Positions 1 to 10,652 of a DNA stretch of 64,000 nucleotides are shown here, one piece after another. The number at the start of each line of letters is the position of its first letter. Positions within the stretch are counted from its first letter, which is position 1. The stretch is from assembly GCF_001787335.1 (NCBI RefSeq), contig NZ_CP014674.1, forward strand, positions 1,258,501 through 1,322,500, given 5' to 3'. The stretch comes from Kozakia baliensis (GTDB taxonomy: Bacteria; Pseudomonadota; Alphaproteobacteria; Acetobacterales; Acetobacteraceae). The position numbers and the translations under genes are program-made. The notes below the pieces were generated by a model, which was given only the letters and a program-made list of their open reading frames with translations, made no database searches and was not told the DNA's origin.

Positions 1-1
1 T

Positions 2-271
2 GCAAGATGCGCTAAAGACGCGCTCATGTGGGACGAACCCTATCTCGAAACTTGCTGTCGCTCGACGCTTCATCGCCTGCTTTTGTGCGAAGATGTGGGG
101 CGTCCGCAGAATCTGCGCGACCAGCCTTGTCTGGAGCGGCTATGCGGTATGGGGTTCGCACGCCTGCGCCAGGATGGGCGCTTTGAGATCACCCCTGCCG
201 GTCAGGTGCGGCACGATCGGGAAATCGGCAGATTGGTGCCGATGGCGGCCAGATTCCGTCTCCGAGCCTGA
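2..271 (+). CDS. Hypothetical protein, 5'-truncated by window edge
   Basis: The reading frame is open from the window edge to a TGA at 269-271. The first internal ATG is at 26, so the true start is probably outside the window. The visible peptide has a pattern like a small winged-helix domain: a helical stretch beginning LHRLLLCEDV, a second one around LERLCGMGFAR, then a turn with DGRFEITPAG and a basic end. That pattern resembles many MarR-like or uncharacterised winged-helix proteins, but I do not recognise the family. No partner gene can be seen upstream. It lies just before the promoter and riboswitch of thiC and is probably unrelated to them. Confidence 0.4.
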   Translation, partial: ARCAKDALMWDEPYLETCCRSTLHRLLLCEDVGRPQNLRDQPCLERLCGMGFARLRQDGRFEITPAGQVRHDREIGRLVPMAARFRLRA

Positions 272-340
272 AGCGGGCTTATTGTATCCTCACATTCCTG
301 CGAGAGATGCCGAGGCGCCTGCGCATCGTCAACGATAGCG

Positions 341-369
341 TTGACAAACCATCAGGAAATCCCGAATGT
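341..369 (+). promoter_or_regulatory. Candidate sigma-70 promoter of thiC
   Basis: A perfect -35 hexamer TTGACA lies at 341-346. At 17-nt spacing a weak -10 (GAATGT) lies at 364-369. A start about 7 nt further on would place the transcript 5' end at about 376, exactly where the TPP riboswitch fold begins. The -10 match is poor, so this is an inference from the -35 box and position. Confidence 0.45.
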
Positions 370-375
370 GACGTC

Positions 376-503
376 CACCAGGGGGTGCCTCGTCAAGAGG
401 CTGAGATGTCGCTGGCGGATCGCAAAATCCGCAGCGCGACGACCCTTCCGACCGCTGCTTGCGGTTGGGGAACCTGATCCGGTTCGTACCGGCGTAGGGA
501 TTG
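376..503 (+). promoter_or_regulatory. TPP (THI-box) riboswitch
   Basis: All conserved blocks of the thiamine pyrophosphate riboswitch occur in order. These are GGGGGTGCC at about 381-389, GGCTGAGA at 399-406, ACCCTT at 442-447, GAACCTGATCCGG at 470-482, and TACCGGCGTAGGGA at 487-500. The long variable P3 arm (about 408-440) is a GC-rich hairpin. It ends about 90 nt before the thiC ATG. In this class, TPP binding normally shuts off thiC by hiding the ribosome site or forming a terminator; which applies here cannot be told by eye. Confidence 0.93.
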
Positions 504-509
504 GTATGA

Positions 510-2474
<1,965 letters not shown>

Positions 2475-2495
2475 TTTCTCCCTTATTGGGTAACG

Positions 2496-2528
2496 AAAAA
2501 GGCGATGCGATCCAGCATCGCCTTTTTT
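2496..2528 (+). terminator. Rho-independent terminator after thiC
   Basis: The stem GGCGATGC / GCATCGCC closes a 6-nt loop and is followed by six T residues; an A-run precedes the stem. It begins 22 nt after the thiC stop. The preceding A-run means it could also work in the opposite direction. Confidence 0.9.
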
Positions 2529-2544
2529 ATGTTATAGCCTCGCC

Positions 2545-2880
2545 ATGCTGCACACTTATCTTTTTCTCGGAATCGCCATCGTTGCGGAAGTGATTGCAAC
2601 CTCTCTGCTTAAAGCGTCGGATGGTTTTACGCGTTTGCTGCCGGGCGCATTGACGATTTTATTTTATGGCATCGCTTTTTATTGCTTATCTGTCACTTTG
2701 AAGGTGCTGCCTACCGGTATCGTTTATGCCATTTGGTCTGGCATAGGGATCGTCCTGATCTCAGTTATAAGCTGGGTTCTCTTTAAGCAGAGCTTAGATT
2801 TTCCTGCTATTTTCGGGCTGTCCTTGATCATCGCGGGTGTGATGGTCGTCAACCTCTTTTCCAAATCGGTCGGACATTGA
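2545..2880 (+). CDS. Small multidrug resistance (SMR) efflux protein, EmrE-like
   Basis: The 111-residue product is a four-helix inner-membrane protein of the SMR family, which exchanges protons for cationic drugs or quaternary ammonium compounds as an antiparallel dimer. The essential membrane glutamate lies in helix 1 (AIVAEVIATSLLK). The signature PTGIVYAIWSGIGIVLIS spans helix 3, and helix 4 carries GVMVVNL. Length and residues follow the EmrE/QacC drug-export branch more than the guanidinium-export Gdx/SugE branch. No paired SMR gene lies next to it, so a homodimer is likely. It starts only 16 nt after the thiC terminator and no clear promoter was found. Confidence 0.93.
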   Translation: MLHTYLFLGIAIVAEVIATSLLKASDGFTRLLPGALTILFYGIAFYCLSVTLKVLPTGIVYAIWSGIGIVLISVISWVLFKQSLDFPAIFGLSLIIAGVMVVNLFSKSVGH

Positions 2881-2967
2881 ATCCGCTTTCGTAAAGCAGC
2901 GTAAAATAATGAGGACCGATCGCGAGGTATTGACCCGGCCGCATGCGCTTCGCATATCTTAAAGGTA

Positions 2968-3399
2968 ATGACGACAACTTCCGATGCGCCGCATGCCTTC
3001 GATAAGCTTGCACAACGTTACCGTTCCGATCGGACCGCTAAGGTGGCTCCGCCCGCGGCGGCGCAAGAAAAATCGTCGCGCCGTCGCGCACGACCTCCTG
3101 CTTTTACACCCACGCCGAAAATAACGGCGCTGTCCGAAAGATTGGGCCTCGAAGCCATGCGTTGCACCGCCGCTTTCACGACGGAGCAATATCAGGAACT
3201 CATTCACGAGAGCGCATCTATACTGGAAACGCTGGCGCGCATCTGGGGCGCACGCAATATTCCATCGTCTGATGTGCTACTGGAGCTTGACCACCGCATG
3301 CAGTTGGGGGAGTTACTGCTTCGGCTGAACTCCGACGGCCCACGTTCGGAGCATGCGCCTCACAAAATGTGGCGTCCCAACTCGACCAAACTGCCTTAA
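2968..3399 (+). CDS. Hypothetical protein upstream of cvpA
   Basis: I do not recognise this 143-residue protein. It has a polar, basic N-terminus with low-complexity alanine, serine and arginine (about residues 25-45), then a helical part (ITALSERLGLEAMR, EQYQELIHESASILETLARIW). There is no signal peptide or membrane segment. The C-terminal part looks like a small all-helical domain. The ATG follows AAAGGTA closely. It ends 16 nt before the likely cvpA start, so the two are probably co-transcribed. Function is unknown. Confidence 0.6.
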   Translation: MTTTSDAPHAFDKLAQRYRSDRTAKVAPPAAAQEKSSRRRARPPAFTPTPKITALSERLGLEAMRCTAAFTTEQYQELIHESASILETLARIWGARNIPSSDVLLELDHRMQLGELLLRLNSDGPRSEHAPHKMWRPNSTKLP

Positions 3400-3415
3400 G
3401 GCTCCGCTCCGCTTG

Positions 3416-3937
3416 ATGCAAACCGCCGATTTTATCGCTTTGACGGTCATAGCCCTCTCAGGGCTATGGGGTTTCTTTCGTGGATTTTCGACCGAATTTT
3501 TCAGCTTGTGCGCCTGGGCAGGTGCATTGGTTCTGACTTTCAGGCTTTATCCTCTCGCGGTTCCTTACATTGAACCGCATGTGGTCGAACATATCGTCGC
3601 CATCGGTATCGCTTTTGCTTCCACTTTCGTATTGCTGCTTCTTGTCTTCAACGCGGTGGGCAACCATATCGGGCGCTTGATCCGCAGCTCTTTGCTAGAT
3701 GGCGCAGACCGTCTTTTGGGCGTCGTATTCGGGTTAGCGCGCGGCTATGTTCTGCTTGTGGTCGGTTTTTTGGTGCTGCGTAGTTTTTTCGGCAGTTGGG
3801 CCGATCTTCTCACCCATGGCAGCGTCATCGCCCCTTATATTGCCGCCGGAACGCACTATCTCGAAGGCATAATGCCCGAAGGGATGCATCTTCGGCTTGC
3901 GTCGCCGCCCACAACAGGCCATGACGCCGTCATCTGA
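3416..3937 (+). CDS. cvpA: CvpA family inner-membrane protein
   Basis: CvpA is a conserved inner-membrane protein, first linked to colicin V production and later to envelope stress tolerance. The 173-residue product has four hydrophobic segments at about residues 5-22, 30-50, 62-83 and 106-126. It also has the family features GFFRGFSTEF near the N-terminus and DRLLGVVFGLARGYVL in the middle. The frame is open further upstream, to an ATG at 3353. I chose the ATG at 3416 because family members start right at the first helix, and the longer form would overlap the previous gene. Its position directly before purF is the classical arrangement. Confidence 0.88.
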   Translation: MQTADFIALTVIALSGLWGFFRGFSTEFFSLCAWAGALVLTFRLYPLAVPYIEPHVVEHIVAIGIAFASTFVLLLLVFNAVGNHIGRLIRSSLLDGADRLLGVVFGLARGYVLLVVGFLVLRSFFGSWADLLTHGSVIAPYIAAGTHYLEGIMPEGMHLRLASPPTTGHDAVI

Positions 3938-3981
3938 CCGCACTGGCCCACTCGTTTTTGCCTTTAGGAGCGTTCCCGACC

Positions 3982-5409
3982 ATGAATGGTTCCGTCGATG
4001 AAGTTCTCAATCGCCCTTATGAGGAATGCGGGGTGGTCGGTATCTGGGGCGCGGCCGATGCCGCAGCGATGACCGCGCTCGGTCTGCATGCGCTTCAGCA
4101 TCGCGGTCAGGAAGCCGCTGGTATCGTCAGCCATGATGACGAACGCTTCTATCAGCATAAGGGTCTTGGCCTCGTCGGCGATGTGTTCAGCGATGCACGC
4201 GTTATCGGTGCGCTGAAAGGCCATAGTGCGATCGGCCATAATCGTTACGCCACCACCGGTGCGACCCTTCTGCGCAACGTGCAGCCGCTTTATGCCGATT
4301 TCGAATTCGGCGGTCTGGCGGTGGCGCATAACGGCAATCTGACTAATGCCGCGACGCTGCGGCAGGCTCTGGTCAAGCGTGGCTGCCTGTTCCAATCCAC
4401 GACCGATACCGAAGTTTTCGTCCACCTTATTGCGATCTCGCTTTATGCCACCGTGCTAGATCGACTGATCGATGCCGCCAAGCAGGTCAAAGGTGCTTAT
4501 TCCGTCGTTGCGCTCACCCCGACGGATTTGATTGGCTTGCGCGATCCGCTCGGTGTGCGTCCGCTCATTCTGGGCCGCTTTTCCGAAGGTGGTTGGATGC
4601 TTGCGAGCGAAACTTGCGCACTCGATATCGTTGGCGCGGAGTATGTGCGCGATATCGAACCGGGCGAATTGGTGGTCATCAACGGCGATGGCGTGCGCTC
4701 TTTAAAGCCCTTCGCCGATCCCCATCCGCGCTTTTGCGTGTTCGAATACATCTATTTCGCGCGGCCTGACTCCATTCTCGAAGGCCATTCCGTTTACGAA
4801 GCACGCAAACAGATTGGCGTCGAACTCGCGCGCGAAAGCGGGGTCGAGGCGGATGTCGTGGTGCCGGTTCCGGATTCCGGCGTGCCGTCGGCCATGGGTT
4901 TCGCCGTTGCAAGCGGTATTCCGTTCGAGATGGGTATTATCCGTAACCATTATGTCGGGCGTACCTTTATCGAGCCGACCGACCAAATCCGGAATCTCGG
5001 TGTGCGCATGAAGCACTCCGCCAACCGTCCGGCGCTCGAAGGCAAACGCGTGGTGTTGGTGGACGATTCCATCGTGCGCGGCACCACTTCACGCAAAATC
5101 GTGGACATGGTGCGTGCGGCAGGGGCTACGGAAGTACATATGCGCATCAGCAGCCCACCGACTAAGCATCCTTGCTTCTACGGCATCGACACGCCGGAAG
5201 AGAGCCAGTTGCTGGCCGCGACTCACACATTGGAGCAGATGGCCGAGGCGATCGGAGTTGATAGCTTGGCCTTCATCTCGTTCGACGGCCTCTACCGCGC
5301 GCTCGGCCATCGCGGACGCGAGGAAGCGAATGGACGTTATTGCGACGCCTGCTTCACGGGCGATTATCCGATCGAATTGGTGGACAAGGAAGGCAAGCTC
5401 GTCGCCTGA
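3982..5409 (+). CDS. purF: Amidophosphoribosyltransferase PurF
   Basis: PurF catalyses the first committed step of purine synthesis, moving glutamine ammonia to phosphoribosyl pyrophosphate to give phosphoribosylamine. The product is 475 residues. A short propeptide ends at EECGVVGI, where the cysteine becomes the N-terminal nucleophile after self-cleavage. HRGQEAAG and GHNRYATTG mark the glutaminase domain. The PRPP-binding loop VVLVDDSIVRGTTS marks the phosphoribosyltransferase domain at about residue 365. A longer form with TTG at 3958 is open, but TAGGAG at 3965-3970 sits well for the ATG at 3982. It follows cvpA and is closed by a terminator. Confidence 0.97.
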   Translation: MNGSVDEVLNRPYEECGVVGIWGAADAAAMTALGLHALQHRGQEAAGIVSHDDERFYQHKGLGLVGDVFSDARVIGALKGHSAIGHNRYATTGATLLRNVQPLYADFEFGGLAVAHNGNLTNAATLRQALVKRGCLFQSTTDTEVFVHLIAISLYATVLDRLIDAAKQVKGAYSVVALTPTDLIGLRDPLGVRPLILGRFSEGGWMLASETCALDIVGAEYVRDIEPGELVVINGDGVRSLKPFADPHPRFCVFEYIYFARPDSILEGHSVYEARKQIGVELARESGVEADVVVPVPDSGVPSAMGFAVASGIPFEMGIIRNHYVGRTFIEPTDQIRNLGVRMKHSANRPALEGKRVVLVDDSIVRGTTSRKIVDMVRAAGATEVHMRISSPPTKHPCFYGIDTPEESQLLAATHTLEQMAEAIGVDSLAFISFDGLYRALGHRGREEANGRYCDACFTGDYPIELVDKEGKLVA

Positions 5410-5418
5410 ACAAGTATA

Positions 5419-5447
5419 ATGCGGCTCCGATGTGGGCCGCATTTTTT
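5419..5447 (+). terminator. Terminator between purF and the convergent tetR-like gene
   Basis: The stem AATGCGGC / GCCGCATT with a 9-nt loop is followed by a run of T (ATTTTTTC). It starts 10 nt after the purF stop and 3 nt before the end of the convergent regulator gene. An intrinsic terminator for purF is clear; use in both directions is possible. Confidence 0.85.
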
Positions 5448-5449
5448 CA

Positions 5450-6121
5450 TTAAAGTGTATTCAAGCCGCGCAAAAAAATTCTTACGGCAGAGGATATGAA
5501 CGCCTTTTTCTCTGTCGGCGTTTTGGACGGACGGCAATGCGTCAATTCGCATAGAAAAATCGTCCCGACGGTCATGCCGAACAAAATATCCGTGTCATCG
5601 TCGAGATTATCGAGCCTGATCTTTCCCTGATCGGAAAAATCCTTCAGCCATTTGCGCAAAGGATGAGGTTTCGAGGAGCTTGCGAAAAGCTCGCGCACGA
5701 AAGCGCCGATCTCCGGCTGTCGCGAGACTTCGGTAATGATTACCCGCATCAGGTTGACGCGTTTTTCCTCAAGCAATGTATCGGCAAAGCAACTGACGCC
5801 ATAAATAAGCTGCTCTTCCACCGTATCGCCGAGCAACGTCAAACCGTGCAGTTCAGTGACAAGCAGGCGCTCCTTCAAGAGCGTCTCAAAGAGAACCTGC
5901 TTGGAATCGAACATCTGATAGAGCGTCTTTTTGGACATGCACGAACATTGGGCGATGCGGTCCATAGACGTGTTTTGATAACCGTAGGTCTGAAGCGCGA
6001 TGTCGGCGGCGTCCAAAATACGCTCGCGACGTTCACACTCGCCAAGAACGGGCGGTCTGCCGCAAGTACGCCTTGGTGCATCGGAGAGGGCAGGCTGGAC
6101 TGGGTGGCTTACATCGGACAT
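5450..6121 (-). CDS. TetR/AcrR family repressor of the adjacent RND pump
   Basis: The 223-residue product has an N-terminal TetR helix-turn-helix. It starts at about residue 35 with RILDAADIALQTYGYQNTSM and continues with DRIAQCSCMSKKTLYQMF. A helical ligand-binding domain follows. The reading frame extends upstream to a TTG at 6208, but that form adds 29 unusual residues; the ATG at 6121 fits the family. It is transcribed away from a three-gene RND operon with 157 nt between the starts. That arrangement is typical of a local repressor that falls off DNA when it binds a toxic compound. Two perfect palindromes in the gap are likely operators. Confidence 0.9.
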   Translation of the reverse strand: MSDVSHPVQPALSDAPRRTCGRPPVLGECERRERILDAADIALQTYGYQNTSMDRIAQCSCMSKKTLYQMFDSKQVLFETLLKERLLVTELHGLTLLGDTVEEQLIYGVSCFADTLLEEKRVNLMRVIITEVSRQPEIGAFVRELFASSSKPHPLRKWLKDFSDQGKIRLDNLDDDTDILFGMTVGTIFLCELTHCRPSKTPTEKKAFISSAVRIFLRGLNTL

Positions 6122-6198
6122 CAGAGAGAATCGAACGCCTTTCGAAGATTGTGATCTGGTTGACCACAATTCGGAAACCGTATAGTTCCCATCGGAAG

Positions 6199-6240
6199 GG
6201 AAACTCAAGAGTTTCCGTATCTTTTTATGTCAAATGACAT
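6199..6240. promoter_or_regulatory. Two palindromes: candidate TetR operators
   Basis: Two perfect inverted repeats lie between the divergent regulator and efflux genes. GGAAACTC-AA-GAGTTTCC (18 bp) is at 6199-6216 and ATGTCA-AA-TGACAT (14 bp) at 6227-6240. Both have an AA centre, and their sizes fit TetR dimer sites. The two arms differ in sequence, so only one may be the regulator's own site. Confidence 0.6.
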
Positions 6241-6278
6241 GATTCGGTATATTCAACCAACTTACGGATAGCGCCTGC

Positions 6279-7487
6279 ATGCGTGTTTTTGTCCCGGCTC
6301 CGCCACGTTCATTTCTTGATGGATGGGCTGCTACCCTTCCGACGCGGCGCCTTCTCACCGTCGTTCTGTTCGCGATGCCGCTCGTAGGGTGTAAGAAACA
6401 AGCACCCCCGCCGGCAATGCCGCCGCAAAGCGTCGGTTTCGTTACGGTTCACCCCCATGCGCTGGTTCTGAACACGTCCCTCCCAGGGCGGACGGACGCG
6501 TTCGAACAAGCTCAGGTGCGCCCTCAGGTTGGCGGCGTCATTCTCAAACGGGCATTCGAGCAGGGCGCGGATGTCAAAGCCGGGCAGTTGCTGTACCAAA
6601 TCAATCCGGCCCCGTTCCAGGCCGCTTACGATCAAGCGAAAGCCCAGTTGCTTCACGCTCAGGCGGCCGCGCTCAGCATCCGCGCGCAACTCGATCGCTA
6701 CAAGCCATTGGCTGCCGCCCACGCCGTAAGCCGCCAGGATTATGACAATACGCTTTCCTCCGCTAAGGAAGCCGAAGCCGATATTGCCCAGGCCAAAGCG
6801 AATGTGGAAAGCGCAGGCGTCAATCTCGCTTGGACCCAGGTGCGCTCTCCGATCGACGGCCGTATCGGCCGTATGCTCGTCACACCGGGGACCTTGGTGA
6901 CCACGGGGCAGACGACCGCCATTGCCGTCGTCACACGCCTCGATCCGATCTATGTGGACGTTAATCTCGCCACATCTGACATGCTACGGTTACGCCGGGA
7001 ATTGGCGAATGGCCAGTTGCAGAAAACGGGCGATAACGCTGCCAACGTTGGGCTGACTTTGGAAGATGACAGCCAATACGAACATAAAGGCGCACTGAAA
7101 CTCTCCGAAGTCGTCGTCGATCCCAGCACCGGCACGCTCGTCATGCGCGCCCAATTCCCCAACCCCGACCATCTCCTGCTGCCAGGCATGTATGTTCACG
7201 CCCAAATCGCTGAAGGCGTGAATCCCAACGCGATCACCGTTCCGCAGGTGGCGCTACAGCGTAATTCTAAAGGAGACCCATATGTTCTCGTCCTGACCGG
7301 TGAGGATAAGGTCGCAATTTGCCTAGTGCAGGTCGATCGCGCCGTTGGTGGAGATTGGTTGATCTCTAAAGGCTTGAAGGAAGGCGATCGCGTGATCGTC
7401 GAAGGAATCCAGAAAATTCGCCCCGGAGCAAAAGTGAAGCCGGTCGAGCAGACAGCCGATCGCAGCAGCGCCGCTCACGCAGGATAA
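6279..7487 (+). CDS. RND efflux periplasmic adaptor (membrane fusion protein)
   Basis: This 402-residue lipoprotein links the inner-membrane pump to the outer-membrane channel, as AcrA or MexA do. The N-terminus has a signal with lipobox LVGC (Cys at residue 38). Then come the beta-barrel and lipoyl half (TDAFEQAQVRPQVGGVI), a helical hairpin (residues about 110-170) and the second lipoyl half (VRSPIDGRIGR). A beta-barrel (VDPSTGTLVMRAQFPNPDHLLLPGMYV) and the membrane-proximal domain complete it. It is followed after 9 nt by the pump gene, so they form one operon. Expression is probably controlled by the divergent TetR-type repressor. Confidence 0.95.
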   Translation: MRVFVPAPPRSFLDGWAATLPTRRLLTVVLFAMPLVGCKKQAPPPAMPPQSVGFVTVHPHALVLNTSLPGRTDAFEQAQVRPQVGGVILKRAFEQGADVKAGQLLYQINPAPFQAAYDQAKAQLLHAQAAALSIRAQLDRYKPLAAAHAVSRQDYDNTLSSAKEAEADIAQAKANVESAGVNLAWTQVRSPIDGRIGRMLVTPGTLVTTGQTTAIAVVTRLDPIYVDVNLATSDMLRLRRELANGQLQKTGDNAANVGLTLEDDSQYEHKGALKLSEVVVDPSTGTLVMRAQFPNPDHLLLPGMYVHAQIAEGVNPNAITVPQVALQRNSKGDPYVLVLTGEDKVAICLVQVDRAVGGDWLISKGLKEGDRVIVEGIQKIRPGAKVKPVEQTADRSSAAHAG

Positions 7488-7496
7488 ACGCCAGCC

Positions 7497-10400
7497 ATGT
7501 CTCGTTTCTTTATCGACAGGCCGATCTTCGCATGGGTGATCGGCCTTATCATCATGCTCGTGGGCGGCGTGTCGATCTTCCGCATGCCGATCGCGCAATA
7601 TCCCTCGATCGCACCGCCGCAGATCGCCATCACCGTGGATTATCCCGGTGCTTCGGCTGAAACCGTCAACAACACCACCGTTCGTCCGATCCTTCAGCAG
7701 ATGTATGGTTTGGATCATCTCGAATATATGGCCGCCCAATCCTATGGCAGCGGTCATATGGAGATTGATCTCACCTTCGCGCAGGGCACGAACCCCGACA
7801 TTGCGCAGGTGCAGGTCCAAAACAAACTGCAATTGGCGCAACCGCGCCTGCCGACGGAAGTAACCACCCAAGGTCTGAGCGTGACTAAGGCCGTGAAGAA
7901 CTTCATGATAGTTCTGGCTTTCATCTCGACCGATGGCAGCATGTCCGGCCAGGACATTGCGGATTACGTGGCCTCCAACATTTCCGATCCGCTTTCGCGT
8001 GTCTCGGGCGTGGGCGATCACACGCTGTTCGGCTCCGAATACGCCATGCGTGTCTGGATGGACCCGAACAAGCTCTACAAATATTCCATGAATGTTGGAG
8101 AGGTTCAGGCTGCGATCCAGGCGCAGAACATTCAGGTTTCTTCAGGTGAACTTGGTGGTCTGCCCGCAACCAACGATATTGGTTTCGACGCTACCATTAT
8201 CGGCCCGACCCGCCTGAGCGATCCGGATCAGTTCAAGCGCATCGTGCTGAAAGTTCAACAGGACGGCTCGCAAGTTCATCTAAGTGATGTGGCGCGCGTT
8301 GAACTCGGTGCGCAAAACTACAATATGACGTCGTTCTACAACAATATGCCCGCTACTGGCATGGCGTTGAAACTTGCTCCGGGCGCGAACCAGCTCACGA
8401 CGGAAGCCGCCGTGCGCGACAAGATCAAAAACCTGGAGAAATTCTTCCCGCCCGGCTTAAAAACCGTCTACCCGCTGGACACGGAACCTTTCATCACGCT
8501 CTCCATCAAGGAAGTCGTGATCACCCTGCTTGAAGCAATCGGCCTGGTCTTTTTGGTGATGCTGATCTTCCTTCAGAACTTCCGCGCCACCCTGATTCCA
8601 ACCATTGCCGTTCCGGTCGTGCTGCTTGGTACATTCGGTGTACTCGCCGCGCTGGGCTTCACCATCAACACGCTGACCATGCTCGCCATGGTGCTGGCCG
8701 TCGGCCTGTTGGTGGATGACGCCATCGTGGTGGTCGAAAACGTCGAACGCGTCATGACCGAGAAGGGGCTTTCGCCGAAAGAGGCCTCCCGCGTTTCCAT
8801 GGATGAAATCTCGGGCGCGCTCGTCGGCATCGTTCTCGTGCTGACCGCCGTGTTCCTGCCGATGGCGGCCTTCTCGGGCTCCACCGGCGTGATCTACCGT
8901 CAGTTCTCTATTACGATCTGCGCGGCCATGTGGCTCTCCGTTCTGGTCGCCCTGATCATGACGCCCGCGCTCTGCGGCTCCATGCTCAAGCCGACGCACA
9001 AGGAACACAAAAAAGGGCCGATCGCCTGGTTCAATAGCAGCTTCGATCGCATGACGCGCGGCTATCTCAGTGGGGTGAAACGTCTGATCTCCATGCGAAT
9101 CGTTAGCATGCTGGCTTTTGTCATGCTGACCGGGTTGGCTGTTTTCCTTTTCATGCGCGTTCCCGCTGGCTTCTTGCCTGATGAAGATCAGGGCATCATC
9201 TTCGGTCAGGTCACCATGCGGCCGGGCGCGAACAATGCACAGACCGCTGCGGTCAACCGTAAAATCAGCGATTACGTCATGAAGACCTACGGCAATATCG
9301 CCGCCTCCGTCTTCAGCATGAACGGCTTCAACTTTGCCGGACAAGGGCAGAGTGCGGGCGCGTTCTTCATCCGGCTCAAATCTTGGGACGAGCGCCCTGG
9401 CTCCGCCAACACCACTATGTCGGTCGCTGGCAAGGTCATGCAGCATTTCTGGATGGACCCGGAAGCGATGATCTTCGCCATCAACCCGCCCGCCGTGCTT
9501 GAACTTGGTAACGCTACCGGCTTCGATCTGGAGTTGGAAGATAACGGGCATCTTGGCCACGAAGCACTCATGAATGCCCGTAACACGCTGCTTGCGAAAG
9601 CCGCTCAGGACCCGATGTTGCAAGCGGTCCGCCCAATGGGCATGGAAGACCAGCCACAATTCCACCTCGATATCGATCGTGAACGCGCCAATGCCTTGGG
9701 CGTTAGCAACACCGATATCAATACGACTATCGAAGGCGCATTCGGCTCGATCTACGTCAACCAGTTCATGCGCAGCGATCGTGTGAAGCAGGTTTATATC
9801 GAAGGTGAACCTTGGGCGCGCATGCGGCCGGACGACCTCAAAAAATGGTATGTGCGCAACAATGCTGGCAGCATGGTGCCGTTCAACGCCTTCGCTAACG
9901 GGGACTGGATTGTCGGTCCGCAGAAGGTTGAGGATTATAACGGTCTGAACTCGTTCGAAATCCAAGGACAACCGGCTCCGGGCGTTAGCTCTGGCACGGC
10001 GATGCAGGAAATCGAAAAAATCGCTGCTACGTTGCCGCAAGGTATCGGGTATGAGTGGACCGGTATTTCCTACGAGCAATTGGCTTCCGCAGGCGCAACT
10101 GGTCCGCTTTATGCCCTGGCTGCAGTTGTGATCCTGCTCTGTCTTGCCGCACTTTACGAAAGCTGGGCCATTCCGCTTTCTGTGCTTCTGGTGGCGCCGC
10201 TGGGCGTGCTAGGCGCCATCTGCGCCACACTCTGGCGTGGTCTGGACAACGATGTTTATTTCCAGGTCGGCTTGCTCACCACCGTTGGCCTCTCGGTTAA
10301 GAACGCCATCTTGATCGTGGAATTCGCCAAGGCTTTCTTCGAGCAGGGCGATACATTGGAAGACGCCGTTATCAACGCGGGGCGCGAGCGTTTGCGTCCT

Positions 10401-10652
10401 ATCCTGATGACGTCCATCGCTTTCGTCTGCGGTGTGTTTCCGTTGGCGATCGCAACCGGAGCCGGGTCGGCGGCGCGTGTCGCGATCGGCACCTGCGTGG
10501 TGGGCGGCATGCTCTCCGCCACGTTGCTGGCCGTCTATTTCGTTCCGGTGTTCTTCGTCGTGGTGCTGCGCCTGTTCCGGGTCACCAGGATGAAGGATCG
10601 CACCGATCCCTACGAACACCGCAATGTTGCCGCACGGGGAGACGAGGCATGA
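7497..10652 (+). CDS. RND family multidrug efflux pump, HAE1 type (AcrB-like)
   Basis: The 1051-residue protein is the proton-driven inner-membrane pump of the tripartite system. It begins MSRFFIDRPIFAWVI, the standard HAE1 start. It has two large periplasmic loops (about residues 30-335 and 560-870) and twelve membrane helices. The proton-relay aspartates are in VGLLVDDAIVVVENVERV (helix 4). The helix 10-11 motif GLSVKNAILIVEFA and the signature GRERLRPILMTS are also present. Length is normal for the family (about 1030-1050). The substrate cannot be read from sequence, but HAE1 pumps usually export hydrophobic or amphipathic drugs. Its end overlaps the next gene by 4 nt (ATGA). Confidence 0.97.
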   Translation: MSRFFIDRPIFAWVIGLIIMLVGGVSIFRMPIAQYPSIAPPQIAITVDYPGASAETVNNTTVRPILQQMYGLDHLEYMAAQSYGSGHMEIDLTFAQGTNPDIAQVQVQNKLQLAQPRLPTEVTTQGLSVTKAVKNFMIVLAFISTDGSMSGQDIADYVASNISDPLSRVSGVGDHTLFGSEYAMRVWMDPNKLYKYSMNVGEVQAAIQAQNIQVSSGELGGLPATNDIGFDATIIGPTRLSDPDQFKRIVLKVQQDGSQVHLSDVARVELGAQNYNMTSFYNNMPATGMALKLAPGANQLTTEAAVRDKIKNLEKFFPPGLKTVYPLDTEPFITLSIKEVVITLLEAIGLVFLVMLIFLQNFRATLIPTIAVPVVLLGTFGVLAALGFTINTLTMLAMVLAVGLLVDDAIVVVENVERVMTEKGLSPKEASRVSMDEISGALVGIVLVLTAVFLPMAAFSGSTGVIYRQFSITICAAMWLSVLVALIMTPALCGSMLKPTHKEHKKGPIAWFNSSFDRMTRGYLSGVKRLISMRIVSMLAFVMLTGLAVFLFMRVPAGFLPDEDQGIIFGQVTMRPGANNAQTAAVNRKISDYVMKTYGNIAASVFSMNGFNFAGQGQSAGAFFIRLKSWDERPGSANTTMSVAGKVMQHFWMDPEAMIFAINPPAVLELGNATGFDLELEDNGHLGHEALMNARNTLLAKAAQDPMLQAVRPMGMEDQPQFHLDIDRERANALGVSNTDINTTIEGAFGSIYVNQFMRSDRVKQVYIEGEPWARMRPDDLKKWYVRNNAGSMVPFNAFANGDWIVGPQKVEDYNGLNSFEIQGQPAPGVSSGTAMQEIEKIAATLPQGIGYEWTGISYEQLASAGATGPLYALAAVVILLCLAALYESWAIPLSVLLVAPLGVLGAICATLWRGLDNDVYFQVGLLTTVGLSVKNAILIVEFAKAFFEQGDTLEDAVINAGRERLRPILMTSIAFVCGVFPLAIATGAGSAARVAIGTCVVGGMLSATLLAVYFVPVFFVVVLRLFRVTRMKDRTDPYEHRNVAARGDEA

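Noticed and set aside
3958-3981. TTG start for purF
   Set aside because: It would place extra residues before the propeptide; ATG 3982 has a properly spaced TAGGAG.
8457-10079. 540-codon ORF on the minus strand opposite the RND pump gene
   Set aside because: It is a shadow of the pump reading frame: rich in His, Arg, Asp and Gly, and matches no family, while the plus-strand frame is a full-length known pump.
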